DNA of 64,000 nt from Stratiolaelaps scimitus (lineage: Eukaryota > Arthropoda > Arachnida > Mesostigmata > Laelapidae), in assembly GCA_019614645.1 (NCBI GenBank), contig JABWDB010000065.1:1054001-1118000 (forward strand), written 5' to 3'. Positions within the stretch are counted from its first letter, which is position 1. Every line of letters begins with the position of its first letter. Below the pieces are notes generated by a model. The model did not search any database. It was not told the origin of the DNA and worked only from the letters and a program-made list of their open reading frames with translations. The position numbers were made by a program, and so were the translations under genes. Positions 11,791-23,195 of this stretch are shown here, one piece after another.

Positions 11791-13211
11791 TAGGGTAGCT
11801 TCTATTTTGTCCTCTACAATCGTTCACTTGTGTAAACAGCGGGACTGCGACGCGGCTGCGCAAACTGTTTGTGGGTGCAACATTCGAAAAAACACTATGC
11901 CGGCCCGCTTGCTTCATCTTATGTTTTCACCAAATTAACTTTTCGATTATTCGATTTGAATTTTAATTGTTGTCGTTGAATGAACCTGCCTGCTAATAGT
12001 TGCTAGGAACTAACCAGAAATCGACTACGAAGTCGATGAAATCAAGCGTTCCTCTACGCTATATATTCGATTAGCTTATGTAATGGATGTTTGTGCAGGA
12101 ATCCCTATCATTGTTCGCAGAGTCGTTGACGGTTAAGCAACGCTGCTGTATTATCTAAGGAAAGCAAGCCAGCTAGATCGTATCGGGGACCGAGTGTAAC
12201 CGAGCCCCATTTTTCCAGCACGCGTAACTGAATCACATTTTTTCACATCTTGTATTATTGCTGTTGTTGCCATTGTTGTTGTTGTTGTACGTGTGACAGC
12301 CGCCCTCGCGCAGCAGCGTGGCCATCCACTTCACCAAAACACTTATGGGGTATAATGCACTTGACAATAATGAGTTCATGCACGAACCCAGTCAAATAGA
12401 TCTAGAGATAGCCAGAGATAAGCGCACTACTACTCGACTCTGTTCGAAAATAACATGCAGATTGCGGCGTATACCTGTAACTCCGGGATGGCAGACACAC
12501 CCCCGGATGCAAACTTGATCGCTGTATTTACGGGGCGGGAACGTTAGCAATGAGGTAGCAGCGGGCTTCATGCAAGGTCCATGTTATGGATGACGTAGAG
12601 CAGATCGCTCGCGTCTGGTATTATCGCTAATGAAGCCGATAAGTCGGTAAGGAGGGTAGCTGAGCTAGAAAGCGACGCAGACGTCGCCTCCGGCAACTTT
12701 GGATTAGGTCAGGCTGGGGGGCGGAGGGTCCTCGGGCCCTATCCTGGTAATCGCTTCGGTCTTCGACGCGTTTAGCGCTTTGACGCTGAGAGTGCGTATG
12801 TCGGATTGCGATGTCAATGCAGAGACACCGTTCTATCAGACTGGATAATGGTATGCTACGGGTGCGCGACCTTCTAGCTAGAGTATCCGGTAGACGTCTA
12901 ACAGCCAGATCTGGAGAGAATCGCTTCGCTGTACACAAACGGCCCGGCAAAATATTAGGTAATCGTGTTATCAAAGTGTTGTCGTCGTCGCAGAGCATCT
13001 GATTGTTTTGTGTCACAGACAATGTGATCAGGTCAATCCCATCTTTGAGTGCATTAAGCTGAGCGAGATGGAACTCATTGGTAATGATGTACATAAATCA
13101 GGCCCACTGCTGAGAATAGGCACTCTGGTTATCGAATGTTTCGACCCACGAACTGTGGCCTGGTAGGAAACACTGCAAGAGGCACATTCAAGGAACACTT
13201 GGACATTGGTA

Positions 13212-13237
13212 ATTATTATTATTATTATTATTATTAT
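13212..13237. repeat. (ATT)n microsatellite
   Basis: Pure ATT trinucleotide run of about 26 bases. Confidence 0.95.
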
Positions 13238-13761
13238 GCATGTAAAAAATATATCCAACAGGTAGAATCGTAGTGGCTTGGTTGGATAATATTTGCTTGT
13301 TACATATTTCCGTTAAGCATAAATATGTCGCTGTTGTGTCGATCAATGGAGGCTTTCGTTCATGGAAGATTGCGTAACGAGTTTAGCGTAGAGTCGCCCA
13401 TTGTAAGGGACCATGTTTGTTCCGGTAATTCGTTCCTGCTGGTAGTAATACATATAACCTATGTTTTATGTAAGAACATGACGAGAACCGAACCCGCCAA
13501 GCAGTTGCAACATATGTCATCTATGAACACCCGATCATCATTCAACCATCAACGCATTTATCATTTGTACAACGATAAATACAAAATGCGGCTATACTCT
13601 AGCCTAGAGTATTTCAGGCAAGTCAGATATCAATCAATGAATTACAGATGCACGATATCCATCGTCGCTTATCGCTCTTTCGAGTGAGCTTGCTCAGAAG
13701 CGCAGAGACGATTGCCCCCGAATGCGAAGTACTGTGTCCCTTCTGTCGGCAGCACGAGCCC

Positions 13762-13784
13762 AGATAAGTTGCAAGAACTTATCT
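13762..13784. repeat. Short perfect hairpin
   Basis: AGATAAGTT, loop GCAAG, AACTTATCT: nine perfect pairs with a five-base loop. No flanking gene gives it a role. Confidence 0.55.
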
Positions 13785-14910
13785 CTTCTGTCTGAAGTGT
13801 GGTAACAATGTTCGTTTTGATAAGCCACCCGTTCACAAGATCAATAACCTAAAAACGAGGTGAAATTAAATTAATTTTCAGCACAGTATTAAAACACGAG
13901 AGGCGCCGTCGTCAGATGTCCCCTTGCTCAGCCCGCCTTCGATGTCGGCTTCTGTGAGTCGAATTTCTCTCGTCGAAGGGAATTACCGAGCGGTGTTCAT
14001 TGAAACTCATATTTGGTAGTTACGCTTACTCTATCAGAGACTAAATTGATCGCACAACGTGAAAGACGTACATAGCGGCGACGTCAAAAGACGGCTGCTG
14101 AGGATAAGATATGAACTTGTTCGTTTAGAGATGTTCAGCTTCGTGCGGCGTCTCGCGAGGTCGGTGAGCTCTGTCGGTACAAGGTTGCCCCGGGGCAATC
14201 CACGATCCACATCGTAACGATCGAACTCAATGTCTTCGTCCAGCCAACTCGTTCCCCGTCGTTCGGTGGAAACTGCCGGCATCGAATCAGGCGAACGCTC
14301 GCGGGCGTCGGTTGCTTCCCTCGCTGTTGCTGAGAAAGCGGAAATGTTGGCTAACCAACTGTGTATATATATATATATATATAACTGCGTTATCGAACAT
14401 CCCCAGTTCAACCTAAGACTCCACCTCTTACTGATTCCGAGTGAAATGGCTGTCAACATTGTGTATTAGCGCAACATGACGGCGAAAAGGTAACCAACGT
14501 CAAAGCCCACAGCTGGCTTGGGAATTCTGCGCTGAACATTGAGGGAAAAAGTGGTCAGGCACGATGTCATACACGATACCTCTCGGTTTTATCGACCTTT
14601 CGCCGATCCGTCCGGTCCACAAGTATCTAATAGTAAACTGTGTAGGTGGGAGTTGATTGGTAAATCTTGTTTTTTTTTAAGTTTTTAAACCTGTCTACCT
14701 AGACCTACCCAGACGCACAGGATAATAGCACGGGCAAATATTGTTACCTGAGGCTCTCCACCGTTGAGGTGTTCCTATATTTGACCGTCCGGACATTGTG
14801 ACGAGGAATAGAGAAAAACTGAGGGATATTTTACGCAGACGGATAGCACTCGGGATACGATTAGTTGAAATATTGAAATTTCTACATCTCGCTCGATATT
14901 CATTGCTTGA

Positions 14911-15100
14911 CCGCCGTGGAGGTGACGTAGATTGGTATACCAGAGGTTTGCTAGACAGAAGCGACATATGGCTTGAGTTCAAATCCTGCCGGACGAAGGG
15001 CATCTTTGGATTTATTAATCATATTTTTCCACCTGTCATACCTGAAGGTTCAGCGGCGAGGTCTGTCACATAAGCGTAACAGCTGACTAAGCTCAATGAG
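14911..15100 (+). mobile_element. SINE copy B (near full-length)
   Basis: A tRNA-like head begins about 14911, with an A-box-like GTAGATTGGTATACC (14928-14942) and a good B-box GTTCAAATCC (14977-14986). A body CGAAGGGCATCTTTGGATTT follows, and then the tail domain GGTTCAGCGGCGAGGTCTGTCACATAAGCGTAACAGCTGACTAAGCTC, diverged but alignable with the CAGCTGAGGGTCAGCTC signature. The head and body (GACAGAAGCGACATATGGCT onward) match copy C on the opposite strand at 23.1 kb. This copy shows that head, body and tail belong to one element of about 190 bases. It has no clear A tail now. Confidence 0.65.
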
Positions 15101-16150
15101 CATACGTGAATATGATAGAAGAAGGATAACAAAATTTAATTGAAATAGTTTAAAACTGTATAACGTTGAATTGGAATCAAATTAATTGGAATCCATTATA
15201 GGCACAATATGCATTTCTAAGTAGTGGTTGCAAATTTGTGGATGCGTAATCCCTGGATTACGTCGCTCGTAAGCGGATAGGCGTATGTGAAATGCATTTA
15301 TTATTGGTCATTGCATTTATTATTAGGAATTGGCATGCTATTAGGTTGTCAAGAGTATGAAATAGTGTTTATAATATTACGAGATGCTATATATAGTCTG
15401 TTTATACGAAACACAACATAACGAAGAATAGGCCATCTTACCGAACATAGAAAAGCCCTGGATATGTTTTCGCCAACAGTATGAAACCATTGATGCATTA
15501 GATCAAGTTTTAAGTGGATTATGACCAGTACATCATTTCCTCTGAGTGCTAACGTATGCTCTGATGGAAGCGAGCAGGCATACATAGGCCACTTTCTGGT
15601 CGACATCCCAACTAAGGATTAACGTTTAACATGGGCGAATGTTTATTAGAAGTGCCAACATAAGCATATCGTGGCGATATGAGTATTATATATATATATA
15701 TATATGCCGGAGGTTTCCCAGAACTTCTATCTGTAGTTTGCATTGTTGCCCAGAATTACCTAGCATATGCATACACAAGCCCCTGAATGGAGCTACTTGT
15801 TTCTGCCTGCCACACCCAAGAGTATCGTTTAGAAGAAAGTTGGGTGGAAAACTGTCGAGAAGGAGCTCCATAAGTAGGGTCCCAGTGAAGCGGTGCCCGC
15901 CCGCCCCCCCCTCGCTCTGTGCTCGTGTCAGCACAATTCTCAGGGAAGGAAATCACCCCGTCCGACATAGGCGGGCATAACGTGAAACACCCCCTGTCGC
16001 AGTACGGCGTCAATAATAAGAGAGTGCCGAAGAATTTCAACCCCTGTGTTAACACCCAGTTCATTTCACTCTTCAACTTTTAGCTTCCTTTGTAGCAATG
16101 CGCCTCTACACGCTCCCGCGAAACGTTGAATGCATAGCTCGTGTCCAGCA
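15101..16150. other. No gene recognised
   Basis: AT-rich DNA with a (TA)n run at 15687-15705. Overlapping frames on both strands around 15.7-16.1 kb (82-113 codons) cross this repeat and match nothing. Confidence 0.4.
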
Positions 16151-16159
16151 TGAGTAAGC

Positions 16160-17165
16160 ACGCCGGGTCATGGACGTCGAACCGAGAGGAGGAGGTGCAG
16201 CGGAACTAACAGATAAAATAGCGGACGAGGAAATGAAAAAGCGAGCTGACAACAACAGACGACCAGGGCTGGACAACACCAGACAGCGTACAAACTGCTA
16301 TAGTTCAGGTGACGAATAGTAACACAGATAACATACATCATGAACCTTTCTCTTAAGATACCTCAAGTGAACTGCAACAGGAGCCGCCGGTCTCATGCAG
16401 TGATAGCAACAGTATCTAGCCAGGAGGGCGCAGTACTTCATAAGCGGACTAAGAAACTAAGAAATTGAACCAAGAAGAATGGACAATGAACAAAAGGAGG
16501 GGTCTCAATGATGCCCAGCGACTCTACAAGGCCATAGTGGAAGCGTGCAGGGGGGCAACACGACCCCCAATTCACCCAAAAAAGAAAGAGACCAATAATG
16601 CCAAATTACTGGTGCAATGATGACATTGCAGCGGAGCGGAACCCAGATCTTACAGGAACTTAGAAAGTCCAGATCAGTCTTGGAGAGAACGAAAATTAAG
16701 CGTAGGAAAAAATGTTAGAGCAATTTTTTGACAGAACTTCACGAGGACCCATGGGGAAGAACTTAGAAAATAATCCGAGGACAAATTAAGAAGAAATCCA
16801 GCAAGAATCTGAACGAGATAGAGAGGATAAAAAAGGAGACCTGCGTAGACTTCTCCTAGTACACCGAAGCTTTCTAAGCGACACACATGTTAGTCTAAAA
16901 GATGGGGACGGACACACAGATATTCCTTTGGTTACGGCTGCCGAAATACAGACTTTTAGCCTGCTGCAGATTATATTTGCGACACAACAAACGCATAGTT
17001 GCTGAGAGCCAGGACAGCTGAAGAAGTTCTCACAGAGAAAAGCCAGCGGCATAGAATCAGACACGGCAGATTCATCACGTTGGAGACTGACCTACTATAA
17101 TATAATAGAAGTCAGCGAGCCCGATGCGCGTAAAGCATTTCCATTTTCTTCTTCAAAAAATAACA
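16160..17165 (+). pseudogene. Decayed I/R1-like LINE, segment before the reverse-transcriptase core
   Basis: Pieces of one protein can be followed on the plus strand through several frame changes and stops. PYWCNDDIAAER (about 16600) resembles the W-rich motif that precedes reverse transcriptase in I/R1-type LINEs. Then come EDPWGKNLE/IIRGQIKK (about 16740-16795), resembling the family's D-x-WG block; an acidic/basic linker; VTAAEIQTFSL (about 16930); and KASGIESDTADSS (about 17040), corresponding to the KAPGPDGIPN block at the start of the RT domain. The rest of RT is missing. There are many stops, so it cannot be functional. The assignment rests on the motif order rather than overall identity; the exact clade is uncertain. 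Confidence 0.6.
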
Positions 17166-17249
17166 ACCCCGATGGATAAGTAGGTATAATGTGGTTTATT
17201 AAAATACTCATAAAGAGGCATGCTCTTATTTCATATGATTATGTGTCTT

Positions 17250-17650
17250 AAAATATATAATAATTAGTGAAGTAGTTGGGGACAGAATGCCAGGCCGAGG
17301 CCGTCATGATGTGATAAACTCGTTCGAGGAGATTGGCATTCAATGGGCTGTGACTGCCTAGGGTTTCAAAGGCAAAAGAGAAATAGGGGTGAGTTGCCTT
17401 GTGGGCGGCGTACTTCCGTATCTTGGTCTGCTCCGCACGGGATACCGCGTAACCGGGGGTACACCGGCAGTTTGCACCGTGCTTGATATAGAAGAGTGCC
17501 AGAGTGTCAACCACCGTACCATCGTCCCAAACGAGGCGCTAGCCTAGGTGGAAGGGCATGTGAGTGAGGCAGTCCGGGCGGCGTTCGTACGCAACGGCGA
17601 GGCCCTGCAGCTCACTTGTGGGAGGAATACGACCCTGATTGTCTTTGATT
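17250..17650 (-). pseudogene. C-terminal fragment of a LINE-type polyprotein
   Basis: Read from 17640 down, the minus strand gives RRPDCLTHMPFHLG, one stop, then RLVWDDGTVVDTLALFYIKH, then GYAVSRAEQTKIRKYAAHK and FAFETLGSHSPLNANLLERV. This order (DGLT..P, LVWD.TV.DTLA.S, A...AE..K..KY, PFAFETLG) is characteristic of the C-terminal domain of a LINE-related reverse-transcriptase protein that is very common in invertebrate genomes. The long frame is 17514-17248 (88 codons). Only this end is present; the RT domain is not visible at higher coordinates. An in-frame stop separates the first two motifs. Confidence 0.65.
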
Positions 17651-18590
17651 GCGATTTTTTGAATTGCACAACGAGATCATTTTCTCGACAACGCTGTGCT
17701 AACGCGCAGAAAAGATTCAGTAGATACCAGTCAAAGCGATTTTCCTATGTTGATTTTTAGCATGATTTTTATCATATAATGTTGACGTTAAACTGACATT
17801 AGAAAATTGCTCAGAGCCGACAGGCATAAAGAACTTCACTAGAAAGCTAAGTGCTCTATTTGCTAGCATCGGAGCACTTTCGCAGACGAGGGCCTCGTCT
17901 ATTAGTTTCTAATTGTTTTTTTCAGTTGGAACTCGATTTCAAACCTTTTCAGTCTGATTAGATTATTTCTCCTTGTGTAATTCTGTCTGGATGCCCTTTC
18001 CCTTAGAAAACAGGACAGGTTATTTTTTAACACTTTAGTCCTATGAGTCTTTCTCGATTGTATTATAGGGTTTCCTTTAATAAGGATTATGCTTAGTACA
18101 ACAGGATATCTTTTAGTATAACATGCCTTTCAGAATGTATGATAATGTAATATGTGTTATATTCTGTCTGATATAATGTATCATAATGTAATATGTATTG
18201 TATAATGTCTCTATAATTATACATGTGTGCAGATTGCTATCGAGTTACCTGTATAGTGTACTGCAAAGTAGGAATCATGCATGTGATCACTTAAAAGGGG
18301 ATAACTGCCAGATCTAATTGCATAGACATTCAGACATATATGCTGTAGTGTCCATTTTATACTATACCAAGTAACTGCTTTTATTATTCCGTTTGTTTTA
18401 AAATATTTCTACGTCCATTTTCTCAGTACGCCGATAACCACGTAGAATTATAGTTGTCGGCGATAGTTAGTGACTACTCTCTCCCTCCCAGCACAGCGGC
18501 TCGACGTATTAGCAGCTGTTAGCGATAGCGACAACATTCACCACCAACTCATCACGTGCATGCACCACCACTCCCACATCGCTCTTGTGC
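17651..18590. other. No gene recognised; AT-rich
   Basis: AT-rich DNA with an imperfect tandem pattern around TAATATGT/ATAATGT at 18130-18220. Nothing coding is recognisable. Confidence 0.45.
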
Positions 18591-18599
18591 AAATCTCTC

Positions 18600-18850
18600 C
18601 CTCCCTAGTGTTACTTCACCGATACCGGCAGGTTTGCCATCGAAGTCGACAAATGAGTCACGTAGGAAGAACGAAGGCTATGGGCATACAACTTACGTAC
18701 GAGGACTTCCGCCAGCAACATCAGGAAGTCCTCATCATCGTGATATCGTAAGGAGGCAAAATATACGGCGGATTTCATCTATCTGGTTAGCTGCGCGTCA
18801 GTCCGTCTCCGACCGTCGATCGGCGAGGACGCTTAGCCGGCCTTTCTGGC
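18600..18850 (+). pseudogene. Gypsy-type integrase C-terminus, decayed
   Basis: In one plus frame from about 18620 the translation reads FTDTGRFAIEVDK, stop, VT, stop, EERRLWAYNLRT. This fits the conserved C-terminal module of Gypsy integrases (K-x-F-x-I-x-V/D ... V-S-x-x-R-L-K-x-A-Y). It continues through a Ser-rich spacer to YRKEAKYTADFIYLVS, which corresponds to the usual terminal TRSGR...F-x-x-x-F block. At least three stops interrupt it. It sits just before an LTR-like sequence, as expected for the 3' end of a Gypsy element. Confidence 0.5.
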
Positions 18851-19183
18851 CAAGTTAAACTAAGCTATAGATGAGCGCTGCACATACCTGTCTAAAGACA
18901 GCGTATGCTACTCGTATCTGTGCTGTACGTCATATCCGTGTTATACTCTCAATACGTCCAGCCCCCTAGGCTGCAATTGCCGTGAACCGATCGTGTGTAT
19001 AGTTACGTGTAGTGAACCTTACCGACCTTACCAATAAATATCTTAAGTTCACGGACCCGTCACCTTCAATATGTTTTTCGTTTTAGCACCGTCTGAATAC
19101 AGTACCCTTCTCTGAGTTAGCCCTGGCTTACCCAAAACTAAGCCCCGGAGACCCGCTCAGCCGTTAGTCTCGCCCATCCCTGA
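18851..19183 (+). mobile_element. Probable 3' LTR of the Gypsy remnant
   Basis: This follows directly after the integrase end. It contains an AATAAA signal (CCAATAAATATCTTAAG, about 19031) and a downstream stretch ending CCCTGACA at 19176-19183; TG...CA ends are usual for LTRs. I did not find a matching 5' LTR in the window and cannot place the LTR start exactly, so this may be a truncated or solo copy. Confidence 0.35.
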
Positions 19184-19216
19184 CAATTACGCTGTACCCA
19201 ATTAACCCATTCTAAC

Positions 19217-19258
19217 ATATATATATATATATATTATATATATATATATATATATATT
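19217..19258. repeat. (TA)n microsatellite
   Basis: About 42 bases of TA with one phase slip (ATATTATATA). Confidence 0.95.
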
Positions 19259-20939
19259 TATTATAGATCAGCTGAAACTTCTCAATATTAGTACTCAAGT
19301 GCTTTGCTCATAACGCGGCAAGGACTATATATATAATAGTAATGCTATAATGACCCCGACTTTAACACCAGGCCTCTTTACCGCTATATCGAGTTCAATT
19401 ATACACTGCTCAAAACCTGACTTATCATGTCTCAAAGGAATATTTCTATTTCATAATCATATTACTTTCTTATTTTTCTTTTTATTTCCATCATTTCGCG
19501 AGTGTAGAAAACGTTTCACTATTAAAATTAACGTAAAATGATAAATTAGAGCCTATTTGTTACGTCAGCTACACCAAGCTCTATTGAAAGGCATATGCGT
19601 TGCTGCTGCGGGATTACCCCAAGGACAAAGAGAGTAGCCTTAATGTGAGGACGCGTATGTTAGGCCACCAATCATTCTGTGGGCAAGGTATTTTCGAAAC
19701 AATGGGCCTATTCAAGATAGCGTTTCACCCTCCTTTTGAAGTGGAATGCAAGATTACAATAAATTCTTAGGTAATACTTTCACGACAACAAATTTGAAAG
19801 GCCTTGGGCTAACAACCACTTTAGCAACAGATTTTCAGCCGTGAAACGTAACTTAGCCATAGGCTTGCATAGTTTCGTGTTATATATATACATATTCTAT
19901 GTTACTCTGTGAATTTACATTGGTTGATCGTTGGTCGGCCTATTTATTGGCCGTGATCGATGATTTCATGGTCTTTTATCTGAGTTTAACAGCCACGAAC
20001 GCTGTAATAACAGCAGCGTGTTCCTAGAAAAGGTAGCTGTCAAACGTTTCGTTTGTGAACAGGGACTACTTTGAGCAAATGCCGGATATCTCACTTCGAA
20101 TTCTGCAAGATGGCAGAATTGTGCCGGTTTTCTGTCCTTAGACTGTTGGGTCTAGAAGAGGTCCACTGATAGCCTGTCTCTTAGGTTATTAGCGCATACG
20201 CACAAACTTGTATCTCATATTGTTTCTTATTAATCAGCATTCACATTTCACACAACTTGATGCAAAATGTCGTCTATATCCCCGAGTAGTCTCGCTCGTT
20301 TGTGGACAAATATTGTTAATATCAATAGTCAAGTATATCTATAAAGCTTTATGTGAAAATACCGAATACTCCGTAAAACACAAAACTGCACAAAAAAAAA
20401 CCACGTCTTCGCAAAACTTAGCTTCGATGCCCTGCTGAAATCGCCCCTTGTTTTGCACTACCCCTCCCGTCAGCCGTAATGGCTATGCGCCAACCACCGA
20501 AGCGGCGTCCGAAATTATTCACTCATCCAAGCCTACAATCTATCACTCATAGGATAGATCGTTCGCCGACAAACAGAACAAAATGTCAAACGCGCTTTCC
20601 TTGGTGGGTGTTCTTCGCGTTCAGCAACCTCATCGAATGGATATTTCGTTGCTGTTGTTGCTGCTGATGCTGCTCGGTCCCCTTCTCCTTGGCTCGTTGT
20701 TTTTCGTTTCTTCCTTTAGGAGCAGGCGCCACTCGTCCGGGATCAACATCAGAAAGGGATTTCCGGCGAATCTCGAGCCATCGCCGTGGAGTGATTCGAA
20801 CGCGGCTATGTTTTGCGCGGGGGTGGGGAAGAGAAGGGAAGTGAGGCTGAGGGTGGAGCAAACGGGACTGGGGCCTGTCTGAAACGAAACCAAAGGAGGC
20901 GAGCATGAGAGAACGAACGAAGGTTCAGAGGACGCAAAA
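19259..20939. other. No gene recognised
   Basis: AT-rich to 20.4 kb, then gradually more GC-rich. Frames at 20.58-20.9 kb are open on both strands across a (GCT/TTG)n-like stretch near 20650-20690 and are probably not coding. Confidence 0.4.
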
Positions 20940-21550
20940 CGCTGCTACCGAGAAAGGATAAATCTTTGCTCGCTGTTCAGCGACGGCGGAGGCGGCCGCG
21001 GCGGCGGCGCTCATTGTGAAGTAAGCCATCGGCCGAAGCTGTTGGAAACGCTGCTCTTCTCGTTGCGTTTCCTCGGCGTTCAACAGCAGCGGACTGAAGA
21101 ACGTACTGAAGTGGGTCCTTCCGTCTCGGCTAGCAAAGGGTCCCCGGAGTGTCGATAGAAAACGCGCGCCATGCTCGGGATCAGCAGCTCAGCATGAATG
21201 ACGTCGACGGACCGGCACCAAGAACGACGATCGCGGATCGAGACAGGAGCAGAAGGACAGCGAGAGAGGGATAGAGAGACAGACATGGCGAGGGAGAACG
21301 CTACGCGTAAGCAAACCCACGAAGCTCGGCAGGGCTTGTTGGAACGACAAGGGTTGGATGCAGAGGCGCGATTACCAACGCCAAGCACCGAGCCGAATCC
21401 CGACTTGCTCAGCGTCCCCCGAATCAAAAATGACATCGCAGCTCGCCACCGTTGAGCTGGCTGCGAGCAAAACAGGGGACAAGTCACGCGCTGTCAGACC
21501 CGCACCCCTGTCCAGATCACGGCGGTGTGTGAATAGGAGCGAAAAACAAA
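20940..21550 (+). other. Candidate CpG-rich 5' exon or promoter with strong donor
   Basis: A CpG-rich block including GCGGCGGCGGCGCTC near 21000. On the plus strand an ATG at about 21285 has G at -3 and +4 and opens MARENATRKQ, part of an 85-codon frame (21198-21455). A consensus splice donor, CAAA followed by GTAAGT, has its GT at 21551. A second donor-like GTAAGC lies at 21308. The minus strand is also open (21487-21080, 135 codons). CpG density, start context and perfect donor together suggest a first exon, possibly non-coding. No product is recognised. Confidence 0.3.
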
Positions 21551-22075
21551 GTAAGTAAACTCGTAGCTTGCGATGGATACAACAACAGCAGTAGCGCCGG
21601 TCAGCGTTGTGCCGAACTGCGGCAGCCAGGGAGCCGGGAGCGCAAGGACAGCAAGCAGATGAAGGAAGTACCATAGCAGACTGTGTCGGCGGCAGCATCA
21701 GCAACAGCAGCACGAAACCTAAGGACCTCTGGGCCGAAATAGCACTCATTTGTTTCGTGCGTGACATGCTTACATGTGTTTCCCGTACGATGGAGAGCTT
21801 CGCTATCTTTGTTCTGGCCGGGTACCCCTACAAGGTTGGACTAGGGGGGGGCGGGGGGCAAGTCTGACTCCAGATACGTATATATGGCGAGCACAACGGT
21901 TCGGAAAGAGCTCAGACCATTGCCGAGGAAAAGGAAACGCGTGAGCGGTCGGTCGGTCGGTCAGACAGACGGACGGACATGGGAGCGTTCGTTTTCTGTG
22001 ATGCGGAACACTTTCCAAAACTATCCGGACCCAACCCATCCTCGTTACTCTCGTTGAGTTCCTCGCTCGATCGCT

Positions 22076-22110
22076 GTCTCTCTCTCTCTCTCTCTCTCCC
22101 TCCCTCCCTC
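22076..22110. repeat. (CT)n microsatellite grading into CCCT
   Basis: TC dinucleotides followed by TCCC repeats. It encodes Ser/Leu or Arg/Glu runs in the spurious frames across it. Confidence 0.95.
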
Positions 22111-22308
22111 GAGACTGAGGTCGAGTCGAAATCAGACGACAAAACAGATGCTTATAATCTGTCGTTAAGCACTGTTTACCAGCGTAGTAAATTAAGCGCC
22201 TTAGCTGTATTGCGAAACTGCGGTGCGGATGTTCAAGGGGCTTGTTACGTTACGAGTAGACGGTGAGCACCACTTCGTTCGCATCAGGCTTGGCATAGAG
22301 CGTCCTGC

Positions 22309-22332
22309 TCTCTCTCTCTCTCTCTCTCTCTC
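22309..22332. repeat. (CT)n microsatellite
   Basis: Pure CT dinucleotide run, about 24 bases. Confidence 0.95.
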
Positions 22333-22980
22333 GCAATGGAGGACGCTCGAGACGAATATCCGCGCAGCCATGGGACGTGGTCTGCCTAGCGAGTAATAAG
22401 TGGTAAGCCGCCCAACACCGCCACCGCGTAGGCGGACCGTCCGTTTGACTAAGCTGTAAAGATCTGCTCTGGTGCCGTATGTCTCGCCATCTAAAAGGAG
22501 GTAGAATCAGGGCGAAGCTGCGCGCGCCTTTCATGGAGAACGGTGTGAATCATGGATTTGACGAGGATGCGACAAATATGACAAACTGACTAAACTGGGA
22601 AGATTTACCTGCGTGTGTAAGCGACTTAGCTGTATATCGTTTAGATAAGGCATCGCTGAGTTGTCTTGCTTAATTATAATTAATCTGGGATTACATTACG
22701 ATAGGTAGTGTATAGTGTACATTCTGTTTACTTACTGTGTGACGGCAGGTGAATGTAAAGGAACTCGTTTGTACACAATGACTCCAAAGAGACGGCCGGA
22801 TTATTGAAGAGGAGCAAACAGGCCCGTAGACAGCCAGCAAACATCGAGTGGAAAAATCGGTAAAGCTTATTGTGCTTGTGTGAGTATATTTGCTGGCATG
22901 GGTTCAATTCGTGTTGGGGGCAGGAAGAATTTTTCACAAAAAACTTCCTCCCGGTATCTTATAGCCTATGGTAAACACTC

Positions 22981-23195
22981 TTTGAGCTGACCCTCAGTTG
23001 TTCCTTTTTTGTGGCAGGGCTCGGGTTTGAACCTGTGGGTGTTGCTATCTCCTTTGCTTGATTCTTAACCTTGTCATAGATGAGGAAATTCAAAGATTCA
23101 CCGCATCGGGCAGATTTGAACCCCAAGCTATATGTCCCTTCTGTCTGCCCATCGAAGACGCTTGAAACCCCACCATGTAGGGGTCCATGGTGATA
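22981..23195 (-). mobile_element. SINE copy C (near full-length, minus)
   Basis: On the minus strand: a tRNA-like head with B-box GGTTCAAATC (23122-23113), preceded by GACAGAAGGGACATATAGCT, matching copy B base for base at most positions. Then come the body GAATCTTTGAATTTCCTCATC, a second GGTTCAAACCCGAGCCCTGCC segment and the signature GGAACAACTGAGGGTCAGCTC ending near 22984. The tail domain carries an A-run before the signature. With copy B it defines head, body and tail of the family. The overlapping minus frames here (80-85 codons) are not real genes. Confidence 0.65.

Larger units (their letters stand above)
8351..14910. other. No confident gene; CpG-rich patch and simple repeats
   Basis: Mostly AT-rich with (TA)n at 11756-11788, (ATT)n at 13212-13237, (TA)n at 14364-14383 and a hairpin at 13762-13784. 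A 155-codon ATG frame on the minus strand (13094-12627) begins with a mildly helical segment rich in Leu, Asn and Gln but ends in low-quality Arg-rich sequence; I cannot assign it. Small GC-rich segments at 10.6-10.9 and 11.0-11.5 kb show no domain. Confidence 0.4.

Noticed and set aside
11693..11938. Short frames rich in Tyr-Ile (also at 14.3, 15.7, 41.1 kb)
   Set aside because: They are translations of (TA)n microsatellites.
12627..13094. 155-codon minus ORF as a gene
   Set aside because: It has an ATG and a plausible first half, but the second half is Arg/Ser-rich low-quality sequence and no family resemblance was found.
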